This document shows positions 49,202 through 58,784 of a stretch of 64,000 nucleotides of DNA, piece after piece. The notes beneath the pieces were generated by a model that worked only from the letters and a program-made list of their open reading frames with translations, did no database searches and had not been told where the DNA came from. The DNA is taken from positions 439,983-503,982 of the forward strand of contig MU130299.1 of assembly GCA_015039465.1 (NCBI GenBank). The letters run 5' to 3'. The first letter of the stretch is position 1, and the number at the start of each line of letters is the position of its first letter. The position numbers and the translations under genes were made by a program. The DNA comes from Phlegmacium glaucopus (lineage: Eukaryota > Basidiomycota > Agaricomycetes > Agaricales > Cortinariaceae).

Positions 49202-49748
49202 CAGTGGGGTTATCCTGCATGGTGAGGGAGTGGGTGGTAGTTGGATAGTAATGTTGTGTGCGCATCAGCAAACTAAGTACAATCCATTAAGTAGAGAATA
49301 GAGAGGAAGAAGGATGTGCTCACTGAAGTTGAAAGGCAGTGTTTTCATGTACCAGAAGAGGCCAAGGTCAATGTGAACGTGGTCGGCGATGAGCTGAGCG
49401 CTGAGTGCTGTGGGAATTTGTGGTCGAAGTTCAAAATTCTGCACAGCAAAAATGGCCAGACACCGGACACCAGACACCAGACACCGGAAATTCCAAATCC
49501 AAGATTTTCTGCCTGTTTTGAGGTTCAGTGTAATTTGCCCGAATGCTTGCCTTATATGGCAATTAGTTCGGTTCAGAACCGAGAACCAGACCAGAACCGA
49601 GTTCAAGGTTCAGACTATTGCCTGAACCGGACCGATAGTTCGGTTCAGGGTTCGCCAAAAATGGCAGAGAACCGGACTGAACCGGACTTCGGCATCACTA
49701 CTTGATAAAAAGCCAGAGACCTCACGTGACAGTCAAAGATATCGCACT

Positions 49749-50058
49749 TGTTGCAATATTTCGCAGCTAGAGCAATGAAATAATGAGTCTCAACTTTTGG
49801 TAAAAGTTATATATTAATTATTATACCTAGAGCAATGAAATAATGACTAGGTATATGTTAGACGAAGTAATTAAAATAGTAAACGAATGAACTCACGTCT
49901 CAACTTTTGGTAAAAGTTGAGACTTGCTACACTAAAATTCGTGAGTAATAAATGTGACCGTAATGTGACACAAGATAAAAGAAACGATAAGATATAAGAT
50001 GTAAGATAATAAAAGATTAAGGAATGAATCAACGAGTCAAAACTCGTATACCTCAACA
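49749..50058 (-). repeat. Copia 3' LTR
   Basis: 310 bp. Contains a perfect 12-bp inverted repeat (GTCTCAACTTTT, 3-nt loop) near 49898-49924 and a TACCTAG/CTAGGTA pair. It differs from the other LTR by A versus G in the AAAGTT(A/G)TATATT segment. Confidence 0.95.
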
Positions 50059-50067
50059 CTCCCCCTC
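50059..50067 (-). other. Polypurine tract
   Basis: Minus strand GAGGGGGAG, directly against the 3' LTR; expected site of plus-strand DNA priming. Confidence 0.85.
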
Positions 50068-50179
50068 GAGTTAGACTCCGTTGATATCCGTATCGTGTGC
50101 GCGATCATCATGTGATGACGAACGTGCTGATCGCGTTATCGATCAACAATAAGACTTCTTGTTGTTGTTACGACTGAGT

Positions 50180-52870
50180 TTAAACACGATCCTTCTCCAA
50201 TTCCCCCAGCCCCAGCTTTTCAACAAAACCCACGAACTTGGGCCTCGCTAGTGCCTTCGTGAAGATATCCGATACATTCTCATCGGTTGGTATGTAGTTG
50301 ATCGATATCTTCTTATCTTCCACAGCTTCCCGGATAAAGTGGTACCTGAGGTCAATATGTTTCGTTCGTGAGTGAAATTTGTTATCCTTCGCGAGTGCAA
50401 TGGCTCCCTGATTATCACAGTTCATCACCATAGGTCTTTCTTGTATTCCTCTGATTTCGTTGACGAAACTGCGCAGCCACAGTGCTTCCTTTGCAGCATG
50501 TGTTTGTGCAATATATTCTGCTTCCATACTCAACAACGCCACCACATGTTGCTTTTTCGAACTCCAAGAGATCGCTCCAACACCGAAATGGAATGAGTAT
50601 CCCGATATCGAGTGGCGATGGCTTTGACTAGCCCAGTCTGCATCACAAAAGCCTTCAACGAGGGTATTCGTCTTTCCACCAAAGGTGAGCCACAGGTTTT
50701 TTGTAGATCCGAGATATACGATGACTCGTTTGAGTCCTTCCCAGTGTGCTTGGCCCGGATTTTGGATAAACTGCGACAATACACCTATTGCATAAGCGAT
50801 ATCGGGTCTCGAAACAACTGCAGGCCATAAAACGCTCCCTATAGCTTCAGCGTAAGGGACTCCTGTCATTTTCACAAGCTGATTAGGGGTAGACGGTCCC
50901 TGATCAGTCGAAAACTGGGCGTTTTGTTCCATTGGAGTCGAAACACGTCTCGCATTAGTAAGTCTAAATTTTTCGACCATGGCTTCAATATAGGCATGTT
51001 GATTGATGGATATCGTTCTAGCCTCGCGATTGCGTCTGATTTCGAAACCTAGGAACCATTTAATGGGTCCGTTATCAGTTATCTCCCAGTAAGTTTTAAT
51101 CTTGGATTTAAATCGCTCAGCATCTGCTTTTCTTTTAGATGTGACTGCCATATCATCCGTTGCAACAGCGACGATGGTATGCTCATCACCCGATTGTCGA
51201 AAGAATACAGAATGGTCAATTGCCGAGCGCTTGAACCCTAATTCTTTTAGGAACACCCGGCTCATCTCGAGATACCACCCTCTACCGGCTTGCTTTAACC
51301 CATACAAGCCTTTCAACAACCTGCAGACCTTCCCTTCCTGGCCCGGTTTCAACACACCACGAGGTGGTCTCATGTAGATTGTTTCGTTAAGTGGCGCGTT
51401 GAGGTAAGCGCTTTTTACGTCTACATGTTCGATTTCCCAGTCTTGCTCAGCTGCATTAGCTAGGACGACTCGTACGGCAGGCATTTTCGCAGCAGCTGAA
51501 AAAGTTTCGGTGTAATTAACACCTTCAACTTGTCTATGTCCACCTGCGACGATGCGAACACGGTAACTTTGAACTTCACCATCAGGCCCTCTTTTGGTTC
51601 TTAGAACCTCGTTGCAAGGTATTGCCTTGTGTTGTGGTGGTAAGTCTTCAATGATCCAAGTTCCCATCTTTTCGAGTTGACTAATTTCGTATTCCAGTGC
51701 CGCTTGCCAATGTTTCGCGTTTGGGCCTCGTAGGGCTTCGTCAAGCGATGGTGGTTCGGGAATAACACCACCTACGAGAGCGAAATCAGGTGGTAAGTCA
51801 TCGAAAAGGTTATTGTCATCCTCGTTAAGGATAAGTAACTGATTTTCGTCATCTTCCAGGTTCTCACAATGGAGTAAATTAGCTGTAAGACCTTCATGGA
51901 TTGCTTTATATGCTCCTTTTGGTTTGCGAACTCGATGACCGCGTCCATATTGAGGAGTTTGGTCATCGTCTATGGAGTCCGGAATAGGTTCGGAAATGGG
52001 GTCGATTATAGACTCCTGGTAAGTTTTGTCTGGTTCGAGTTTGGATTGAGTTTCACTGATAGGTTGAACATTTGAATCTTCAGTGTTTTCATTCGTGATT
52101 TCAGCAGTGTTGGAAGATTGCTGGATGACCTTATCCTTCTCCCCCTCAGCCAGTGAATCTTCAGGAATGTTAACACTTTCGTTGGTTCGTATGTTATTTT
52201 CGTTGAAAACCACATTTCTCTCAACAGTTACTGAATGTTTTCCAGGCCAGTAAATCCTATATCCTTTGGATTCGGAGTCGTAACCGACAAAACGTCCAAG
52301 CTGAGCTCGAGCGTCTAATTTCCCAGCCGACAAATCCTTTACGTAGGCGGCTGCACCAAATTCCTGAATACCTCCAAGGTATGGTTTTCGCTTATGCATC
52401 ATTTCGTATGGGGTTTTACCATCTAACGCACGTGCAGGAGTTCTGTTTTGCAGCCACGTTGTGTGTTTCATGGCTTCTTCCCATAGGAAACGAGGTAAAC
52501 CGGATGACAAAAGGAGAGCTCGTGCGCATTCAGCTCGAGTGCGCATGCCACGTTCGGCTGTACCATTTTGGGGTGGAGAATCATGGACGGTAAGTTCTCG
52601 TTTAGTTCCTTTATCGTCTTGATGATCAATCATTTGTCGTGATAGGAACTCTCCCCCACGATCCGAACGCACAATCTTTATACGATTTCCGGTTTGTGTT
52701 TCGATAAGAGCTTCATCTCGTTTATATGATTTAAATGTCTCACTCTTCTTCTCTTGGAAGTAGAGCTTTGTTTCACGAGTTGCATCATCTATACGAGCTG
52801 CCACGTAGTAATGGCCATTTAGACTCTTTACTGACGCTGGTCCCCATAGATCCCAATGGACACGATCACC
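50180..52870 (-). CDS. Copia Pol: integrase (partial), reverse transcriptase, RNase H
   Basis: Open from the N gap to the stop at 50180. Integrase: HWDLWGP at the gap edge, VRSDRGGEF and QNGTAERGMRTRAE give the D, D and E of the catalytic triad. GKTPYEMMHKRKPYL and GRFVGYDSESKGYRIYWP follow. Reverse transcriptase: RIVAGGHRQVEGVNYTETFS, DVKSAYLNAPLNETIYMRPP, LLKGLYGLKQAGRGW, and active site AVATDDMAVTS, where the usual Y-V-D-D is A-T-D-D. RNase H: FCDADWA, SMEAEYIA, NCDNQGAI with the D, E, D residues. It integrates and copies the element. No stops or frameshifts are visible, so the domains look usable. Confidence 0.93.
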   Translation of the reverse strand, partial: GDRVHWDLWGPASVKSLNGHYYVAARIDDATRETKLYFQEKKSETFKSYKRDEALIETQTGNRIKIVRSDRGGEFLSRQMIDHQDDKGTKRELTVHDSPPQNGTAERGMRTRAECARALLLSSGLPRFLWEEAMKHTTWLQNRTPARALDGKTPYEMMHKRKPYLGGIQEFGAAAYVKDLSAGKLDARAQLGRFVGYDSESKGYRIYWPGKHSVTVERNVVFNENNIRTNESVNIPEDSLAEGEKDKVIQQSSNTAEITNENTEDSNVQPISETQSKLEPDKTYQESIIDPISEPIPDSIDDDQTPQYGRGHRVRKPKGAYKAIHEGLTANLLHCENLEDDENQLLILNEDDNNLFDDLPPDFALVGGVIPEPPSLDEALRGPNAKHWQAALEYEISQLEKMGTWIIEDLPPQHKAIPCNEVLRTKRGPDGEVQSYRVRIVAGGHRQVEGVNYTETFSAAAKMPAVRVVLANAAEQDWEIEHVDVKSAYLNAPLNETIYMRPPRGVLKPGQEGKVCRLLKGLYGLKQAGRGWYLEMSRVFLKELGFKRSAIDHSVFFRQSGDEHTIVAVATDDMAVTSKRKADAERFKSKIKTYWEITDNGPIKWFLGFEIRRNREARTISINQHAYIEAMVEKFRLTNARRVSTPMEQNAQFSTDQGPSTPNQLVKMTGVPYAEAIGSVLWPAVVSRPDIAYAIGVLSQFIQNPGQAHWEGLKRVIVYLGSTKNLWLTFGGKTNTLVEGFCDADWASQSHRHSISGYSFHFGVGAISWSSKKQHVVALLSMEAEYIAQTHAAKEALWLRSFVNEIRGIQERPMVMNCDNQGAIALAKDNKFHSRTKHIDLRYHFIREAVEDKKISINYIPTDENVSDIFTKALARPKFVGFVEKLGLGELEKDRV

Positions 52871-53556
52871 NNNNNNNNNNNNNNNNNNNNNNNNNNNNNN
52901 NNNNNNNNNNNNNNNNNNNNNNNNNNNNNNNNNNNNNNNNNNNNNNNNNNNNNNNNNNNNNNNNNNNNNNNNNNNNNNNNNNNNNNNNNNNNNNNNNNNN
53001 NNNNNNNNNNNNNNNNNNNNNNNNNNNNNNNNNNNNNNNNNNNNNNNNNNNNNNNNNNNNNNNNNNNNNNNNNNNNNNNNNNNNNNNNNNNNNNNNNNNN
53101 NNNNNNNNNNNNNNNNNNNNNNNNNNNNNNNNNNNNNNNNNNNNNNNNNNNNNNNNNNNNNNNNNNNNNNNNNNNNNNNNNNNNNNNNNNNNNNNNNNNN
53201 NNNNNNNNNNNNNNNNNNNNNNNNNNNNNNNNNNNNNNNNNNNNNNNNNNNNNNNNNNNNNNNNNNNNNNNNNNNNNNNNNNNNNNNNNNNNNNNNNNNN
53301 NNNNNNNNNNNNNNNNNNNNNNNNNNNNNNNNNNNNNNNNNNNNNNNNNNNNNNNNNNNNNNNNNNNNNNNNNNNNNNNNNNNNNNNNNNNNNNNNNNNN
53401 NNNNNNNNNNNNNNNNNNNNNNNNNNNNNNNNNNNNNNNNNNNNNNNNNNNNNNNNNNNNNNNNNNNNNNNNNNNNNNNNNNNNNNNNNNNNNNNNNNNN
53501 NNNNNNNNNNNNNNNNNNNNNNNNNNNNNNNNNNNNNNNNNNNNNNNNNNNNNNNN
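52871..53556. other. Assembly gap (686 N)
   Basis: The gap lies inside the copia element and should hold the protease and N-terminal integrase. Reading frames drawn across it are meaningless, since its true length is unknown. Confidence 1.
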
Positions 53557-54521
53557 TTAGATTTCTTTTGTCTCGGCCCTTGACCCTCTTTACCACCTCC
53601 TTTGGACCAACAATCCGGTTCCTTATGCCCTTTCTTTCCACAATTTCCGCATGCGTCATCGGATTCGGTTTTACTGTGACTTTGCTTTTCGAACCTTTTC
53701 TTGTTGGCGTGTCTAGGTTTTCCACCCCTTTTTCCGTGGACAGCAAGCGCGGACTCGGCATTTTTGCCACGTTCGTCGTTGATCAAACGATGCTGAGCCT
53801 CCTCGATGATGAAGGCAATCAGGTCATCCGTTTTCATACGTTGTGACTGGCCTCCTGAGAGACTACGGGCTCGTTCGGCTGCCGTAATGGTTTGGAGAGT
53901 AGGTCGGTAAGTCTCAGGTAATGAAGACATGACAATGATATTGAATCGTGTATCGGATAGTGTTGATCCCATTTTCAGAAGATTATCGCGTCTTTGCGTC
54001 ATCAATTGAAAATGTTGCTTGAGTTCTGTAAGGTGAATTTTCGGGTCTTCATTCTCTGCCAGCCTCATACTCGAGAGCTGATCTTCAGCGTCGAGGAGGT
54101 ACAGTGTACTTTTCGTCGTCGCGTCGGCTTTAACAACCTTCCACATGTCTTCAGCTGATGTTAAGTTCTTTATTTTAGATCCGAGACGTGTTGAGGTTGT
54201 TGAGAGAATGATATGCTGAGCTAAGTACTCGCGTTTTTCGAATTCAACCATTCTGATCTCCTTGGTTTCTATTTGCTCTTCAGTAGCTGGCGTCTTCCTG
54301 TCTGATAGGACTAGGACTTCATCGACGACAGCAAACGGTTTAGGCGCAGTGGCGGTTCCCTCTACGTGTCTCCACAGCCCCTTAGAACCCATGGCCTTTT
54401 GAATTCGAGGCTCATAGTCAGCCCAATTACTTCCGTCGTCACGGAGCTTGGGAATGGCTAGGGTTGTGGTGTCTGTACTGGAGTTCATCGAGAGGTTGGA
54501 CAGTTTGTCTTCGGGGCCCAT
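53557..54521 (-). CDS. Copia Gag (N-terminal part of Gag-Pol)
   Basis: Reads from an ATG at 54521 (MGPEDKLSNLS) or, more likely, at 54488 (MNSSTDTTTLAIPKLRDDGS) into the gap. The first ATG lies within the primer-binding site. The UBN2-type gag pattern is visible (NWADYEPRIQKAMGSKGLW, LTELKQHFQLMTQRR, LPETYRPTLQTITAAER). The C-terminal zinc knuckle CGNCGKKGHKEPDC is CX2CX4HX4C. It forms the particle that packages the element's RNA. Integrity beyond the gap is unknown; in this assembly gag and pol are in different frames. Confidence 0.9.
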
Positions 54522-54525
54522 AACC
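54514..54525 (-). other. Primer-binding site, half-tRNA-iMet type
   Basis: Minus strand GGTTATGGGCCC, directly after the 5' LTR. This is complementary to the anticodon arm of initiator-Met tRNA (GGGCCCAUAACC), the half-tRNA priming known for Drosophila copia, not to the tRNA 3' end used by Ty1. Confidence 0.8.
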
Positions 54526-54835
54526 TGTTGCAATATTTCGCAGCTAGAGCAATGAAATAATGAGTCTCAACTTTTGGTAAAAGTTGTATATTAATTATTA
54601 TACCTAGAGCAATGAAATAATGACTAGGTATATGTTAGACGAAGTAATTAAAATAGTAAACGAATGAACTCACGTCTCAACTTTTGGTAAAAGTTGAGAC
54701 TTGCTACACTAAAATTCGTGAGTAATAAATGTGACCGTAATGTGACACAAGATAAAAGAAACGATAAGATATAAGATGTAAGATAATAAAAGATTAAGGA
54801 ATGAATCAACGAGTCAAAACTCGTATACCTCAACA
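54526..54835 (-). repeat. Copia 5' LTR (promoter-bearing)
   Basis: 310 bp, near-identical to 49749-50058. It points away from the NACHT gene at 54950 and ends 114 bp before its ATG. Confidence 0.95.
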
Positions 54836-54949
54836 GCACTTTCATTGAGTGCCAATTCAATGCAAGCAGTGTCAATGCTGTGAGGGACATGGGAAACGAA
54901 GGTCTCCGCCTTCTTGTTCCTTACCATCGTCAATGTTGGGCTCCTTGCT

Positions 54950-57505
54950 ATGTCCTTCTTCAATAAGTCCAATGTCTTGATCTCAGGGGGAAGTTTTGTC
55001 AATATTACAAGGAAAAAAGGTACGCATTAATTGCTTTCACACATTTCGATACCTCATCAACACATTTAGGCATAGATATCTTGCACAAGCACATAGCCCC
55101 TGGTGCATTCCACAACTCATCTGAACGATACGATCCTCCCAAGTGTCACCCGCAAACTCGCATAGCAGTTATTCAGGCTATCATCGATTGGATCGAAGAC
55201 GGGCAGAAGACATCGTTCATCAAGTGGCTCTACGGTCCCGCTGGAGCAGGGAAATCCGCAATTGCGCAGGAAATTGCAGAATTATACCATAAATTGGGAC
55301 GTTTGGCAGCCAGTTTCTTCTGGTCCCGACGTGTAGCAGGTCGCAACAATGAAGAACGACTGGTCGCGTCCTTGGCATATCAGCTACTGATCGCGATTCC
55401 GCAGATACGTGGCTACGTCGAAGAAGTGATCGAAAATGACCCTTCCCTTCTATCTCGCTCCCTAGCGACTCAGATGCAATCTCTCATTGTTGAACCACTG
55501 GAGAAAGTATTCGGCCATGATCAGCAAAGACTAGTCGATTCGGAACTTCCCAAGCTGATCATCCTCGATGGCCTCGATGAGTGTGGTACTGCGGAATCCC
55601 AGCGATATATTCTCAAAGTAATCTCTGACTCCGTTCTCAAATTCCCCATTCCTCTCTTTTTCCTTATTTCCTGCCGACCCGAACAAGCAATCCGTGATTC
55701 ATTCAACGATCAACACCTACTCAAGCTTACTGTCCGACTTGCTTTAGATGAGAAATACCGTCCAGACGATGATATCAGGTTGTTCTTGGTCGAGAGCTTC
55801 GAATCTGTGAAAAGGAGCCACGCCCTACGATCATGCTTGCCTTGTGTCTGGCCCATCACGGAAGACATCAATCAACTGGTTAGAAAATCGTCTGGGCAAT
55901 TCATCTATGCTGCCACTGTTGTGAAATTCGTCAGATCGCCGCGACGTAGGCCTGGCGAACAATTCAATATTATTTTGGGTATCAACGCAACTGGGAATGA
56001 CACCCCATTCGCCGAGCTTGATGCTCTGTATTGCCATATATTCAGCATGGTGGAGGACATTCCGAAGGCGCTGGAAATTCTAAGCTTTCTCTTTCTGATC
56101 AAATATTTACGGGACGAGGACTCATCTGCGCGTCTGATCGAGACAATCCTATCGTATGCTCCTGGTGACCTTCAACTCATCCTGATTGATTTGCATTCTG
56201 TTCTCGATGTCCCAGATATGGAAGACGACTACGGAGCTCCTCGTGCCCTCCATGCCTCACTTGAAGACTTTTTCATGGACCCAGCTCGATCCGGGGATCT
56301 TTTTATTGATCGAGGCAAAGCCCATGCGCAAATAGCGCGACATTTCCTGCAATTTATACGCGACTACGACTCTCGGGACACAAATCATCATTACGACTGT
56401 GAGTAGTCCTCTTCCAGGGTCTATATACTTCAAGCTTATTGCGCTTCTTGGTCTAATAGGTGGCTTTACGGTATTTAACTACCTTGGATACCACTGTTAT
56501 AGGTCGTCTGCAACGAGGGAGTTACTCGCCGATTTTTATGGTTTTGACTTTCGACAATGGGCAGCCACGATAACGATGCTCAATGTCTATTCGGAGGATT
56601 GGGAACTCATCAAGCACTCCCACCGTAAAATGGTTGACCTATACAAGTGGTTTAAGACCCAGGTCTGTCATCCCAGTCTTGTACATCTTCCGCTGCTTAT
56701 GATCGTCAAGGAAGCAAATGTACAGGACCAATTTGGTCCTGGAAGAAGTCTATATACTCATCACTCTGCCTGCTTTGAAGCCGCTGTAGATTTAATCTTC
56801 GAAGCGGTTTGTCGTCTCATTTCTGATAAGTATCCCAAAAATGCCAAAAATGCATTTACCGCGATAACACATCCTCAAATAGTCCGTCATCAGTACTGGA
56901 TTGATTCAGTCTTCGAAACGGTCGACTTTGATGAGTTGTTTTGCAGCTTGCTCTATAGTATAGGCATAGAGATTGTTCAATTTCAAAAATACCTCTCTGA
57001 TCTGGAACGCGCTGGGAGGTACTTTGTGAATAGTAAGATGTACGCAACGCTATCAGTGTTGATCTTCGACTTTATCTTTGATTCCAGAGAATTGTGAGTC
57101 CAAATATCCGTATTCCAGACTTCAATTCGCTGAGGATTGTAATTAGTAAATACATAATGGACATACAAGAGGAACACGATGACAGCAAAAAAGAGGATGA
57201 TGATGATGGAACACTTGAGCATGACGACGACATAGATGACATAGTTCAAGTGACACCGAAACAAGCTCTTATATTTGCCATTGAGGCTCTTCCTTTTTAT
57301 CTCTCGAATGCAGATTATACGCCAGAACTTGCCAGGCATGCCAATCGCTTGATCAGTTACGAAATTGGAGCCAAGGATGATGATCTGCACTCTGCGCTCA
57401 AGGTGCTCCACCAGGCTATTGAGCTGTATCTAAAAGTGAGTTTTCATACCGGTTGATATCTCTGTGAAGATCAATGTTTACCAGTTCCACAGAAAACACC
57501 TCTGA
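54950..57505 (+). CDS. NACHT-domain NLR-type protein without WD40 or other recognised repeats
   Basis: Exons with matching phases: 54950-55019, 55070-56398, 56460-57093, 57147-57435 and 57485-57505, giving about 780 residues. Exon 1 reads MSFFNKSNVLISGGSFVNIT, the short leader typical of agaricomycete NLRs; exon 2 continues HIAPGAFHNSSERYDPPKCH. Walker A GPAGAGKSAIAQ is near residue 80, Walker B LIILDGLDECG near 190, and LFFLISCRPEQ fits the next sensor motif. The winged-helix region shows ALHASLEDFFMDPARSGDLF. The last 290 residues are unrecognised, with an acidic stretch (KKEDDDDGTLEHDDDIDD). Such proteins are ATP-gated cytosolic switches; partner and signal are unknown. The copia element ends 115 bp before the ATG, so the native promoter is displaced. 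The last exon is uncertain. Confidence 0.82.
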
Positions 57506-57787
57506 CGTCGAACTCACTGCAGGAGAAGTTCCACAGATGTATACCGGAAAGTCGACTAATTGATTTAGTGAGCACGTCAAAAGTGACCAAATGCTAGATT
57601 CTAATGCTGTATACCAGGACCCTGAGCAAAGCGTTAATTCCGTTATAGCTTCCTCTGAGCTGCGTTTCAGAGAAGAGAAGCGCCGTAGAAATAGTGGGGA
57701 AAGCATTAACGTGATGGATTCAACCCTGACCTGGGCATCGGGATCGGTATTACCTCCACCCAAACGTCTGAGAATCGATCCAGCCGT

Positions 57788-58130
57788 GTGATCGGCATTC
57801 AAAAGGGAGTCACACCTGACAGCCTTCTGGACGAAACTGCACCTACCCAATCGCGCAACTACGTTACTCCTTCCGCGACCTCGAGCAAGGACGTTCCAGC
57901 TGTGTTTGCTCGTAAGCGTGCAAGGTCGACTGTATTCGGTGATGGGGAGGACCAGCTTGATGACTCTATCTTACCTCCGTACCCGACGCCGGAGAAGGAC
58001 TTGATCGAACAGAAGCGTCGCCAGGGCACTGTCGCCGCCAGGAGGAGCCGAAAGCGCAAACTGGAGCATCTGCAACAGTTGGAGGAGCTTGAGCAAGCGA
58101 GTAAGAGAAGGAACAGTGGCGACAGCGAGC
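57788..58130 (+). pseudogene. bZIP transcription factor fragment
   Basis: Within the frame from 57788, DLIEQKRRQGTVAARRSRKR followed by KLEHLQQLEELEQ is a Gcn4-type basic region with the start of a leucine zipper. The invariant asparagine of the basic region (N-x-x-A-A-x-x-S-R) is glycine here (QGTVAARRSR). After ELEQAS the frame runs into unrelated sequence, and no full zipper follows. An upstream frame (57591-57784, ending PPPKRLRIDPAV) may be an earlier exon. With the missing asparagine and short zipper it is probably a dead copy. Confidence 0.55.
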
Positions 58131-58784
58131 GCTCATGCTGTCGAGTCTCTTTTTACCCGTCGTCAAACTTCCATTCAGCTCCTTGTACCACATCATCATC
58201 ATTTCCTAACCACTTTCTGCCTCTGGAACGCTCTTCCCCATCGTTGTCTATTCGTACGACCATTGCCTTGTTTGTAACAACTTGCAGGTGTAGGTCATTG
58301 CTCTGCATGGCATATACGAGTCCTTCCAACATTTGTATTTAGTTATCCATACATGGTTTCTGCATAAAGATTCCTCATTAAGTGGAGTCACGGTGAGGTC
58401 AGTAAGTACTCAGTAGAAGAGAGTGTAATATAGTAAAAGAGAAGAAAAATTAGTTTCTCAAACCTGAGGTTGCCGTCTCAAAAATCCTTCCTTTGTGCTT
58501 AAGATAGAGACCCAGATTCTTGCTCGGCTATCTGCATGACTTCCATGAGCAGCATCTGCTGTTCAATATCAAGAACACCTCAGCAATCAGCACCTCCAAG
58601 CCTCAATTTGGTTGTGAACAAAATTTCTCTTGATCGACGTAGGAAAGTATCACACTATAGAAAGACTAATATATGTATAAATGAAGGACTGAAGGTTGAT
58701 ATCATACCAAACAAGCTGTAAGCACAGCAACAACTGGTAATAGCTCAGTCTGGAACTGCTCCGCCATCACCTCCACACTATGAT

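Larger units (their letters stand above)
40900..49700 (+). mobile_element. KDZ-superfamily DNA transposon, 8.8 kb with nested insertions
   Basis: CTTGATAA stands directly before 40900 (40892-40899) and directly after 49700 (49701-49708). The element starts TAGTGATGCC and ends GGCATCACTA. Longer degenerate inverted similarity continues inward: TTGGAATTTCCGGTGTCTGG at about 41024 is matched in inverse at about 49475-49494, and GGTTC/GAACC repeats fill both subterminal zones. Inside are a KDZ transposase gene (plus), an opposing zinc-cluster gene (minus), two solo LTRs, one MITE, a 386-bp palindrome and possibly a further LTR. An 8-bp TSD is known for Zisupton/Dileera-type KDZ elements. Without the three clear insertions it would be about 7.0 kb. 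Confidence 0.85.
49749..54835 (-). mobile_element. Ty1/copia retrotransposon, full length apart from an N gap
   Basis: Two 310-bp LTRs (49749-50058, 54526-54835) with TGTTG...CAACA ends and perfect 5-bp TSD GCACT (49744-49748, 54836-54840). The coding strand is minus: gag, then integrase, reverse transcriptase and RNase H, the copia order. The primer-binding site (54514-54525) and polypurine tract (50059-50067) sit flush with the LTRs. The LTRs differ at one position that I can see, so the insertion is young. 686 bp across the gag/protease/integrase junction are N. Confidence 0.95.

Noticed and set aside
40900..49700. TET/JBP dioxygenase gene, sometimes found with KDZ elements
   Set aside because: I looked for its His-x-Asp region in the element and found none.
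52735..53770. Open frames spanning the N gap on both strands
   Set aside because: They exist only because N contains no stop; the gap length is not informative.
54836..55002. Minus-strand frame opposite the start of the second NACHT gene
   Set aside because: It looks coding in places (PHSIDTACIELALNES) but has no ATG, overlaps the NLR leader exon, and its continuation across the transposons needs an assumed intron; kept only as a hint in the findings.
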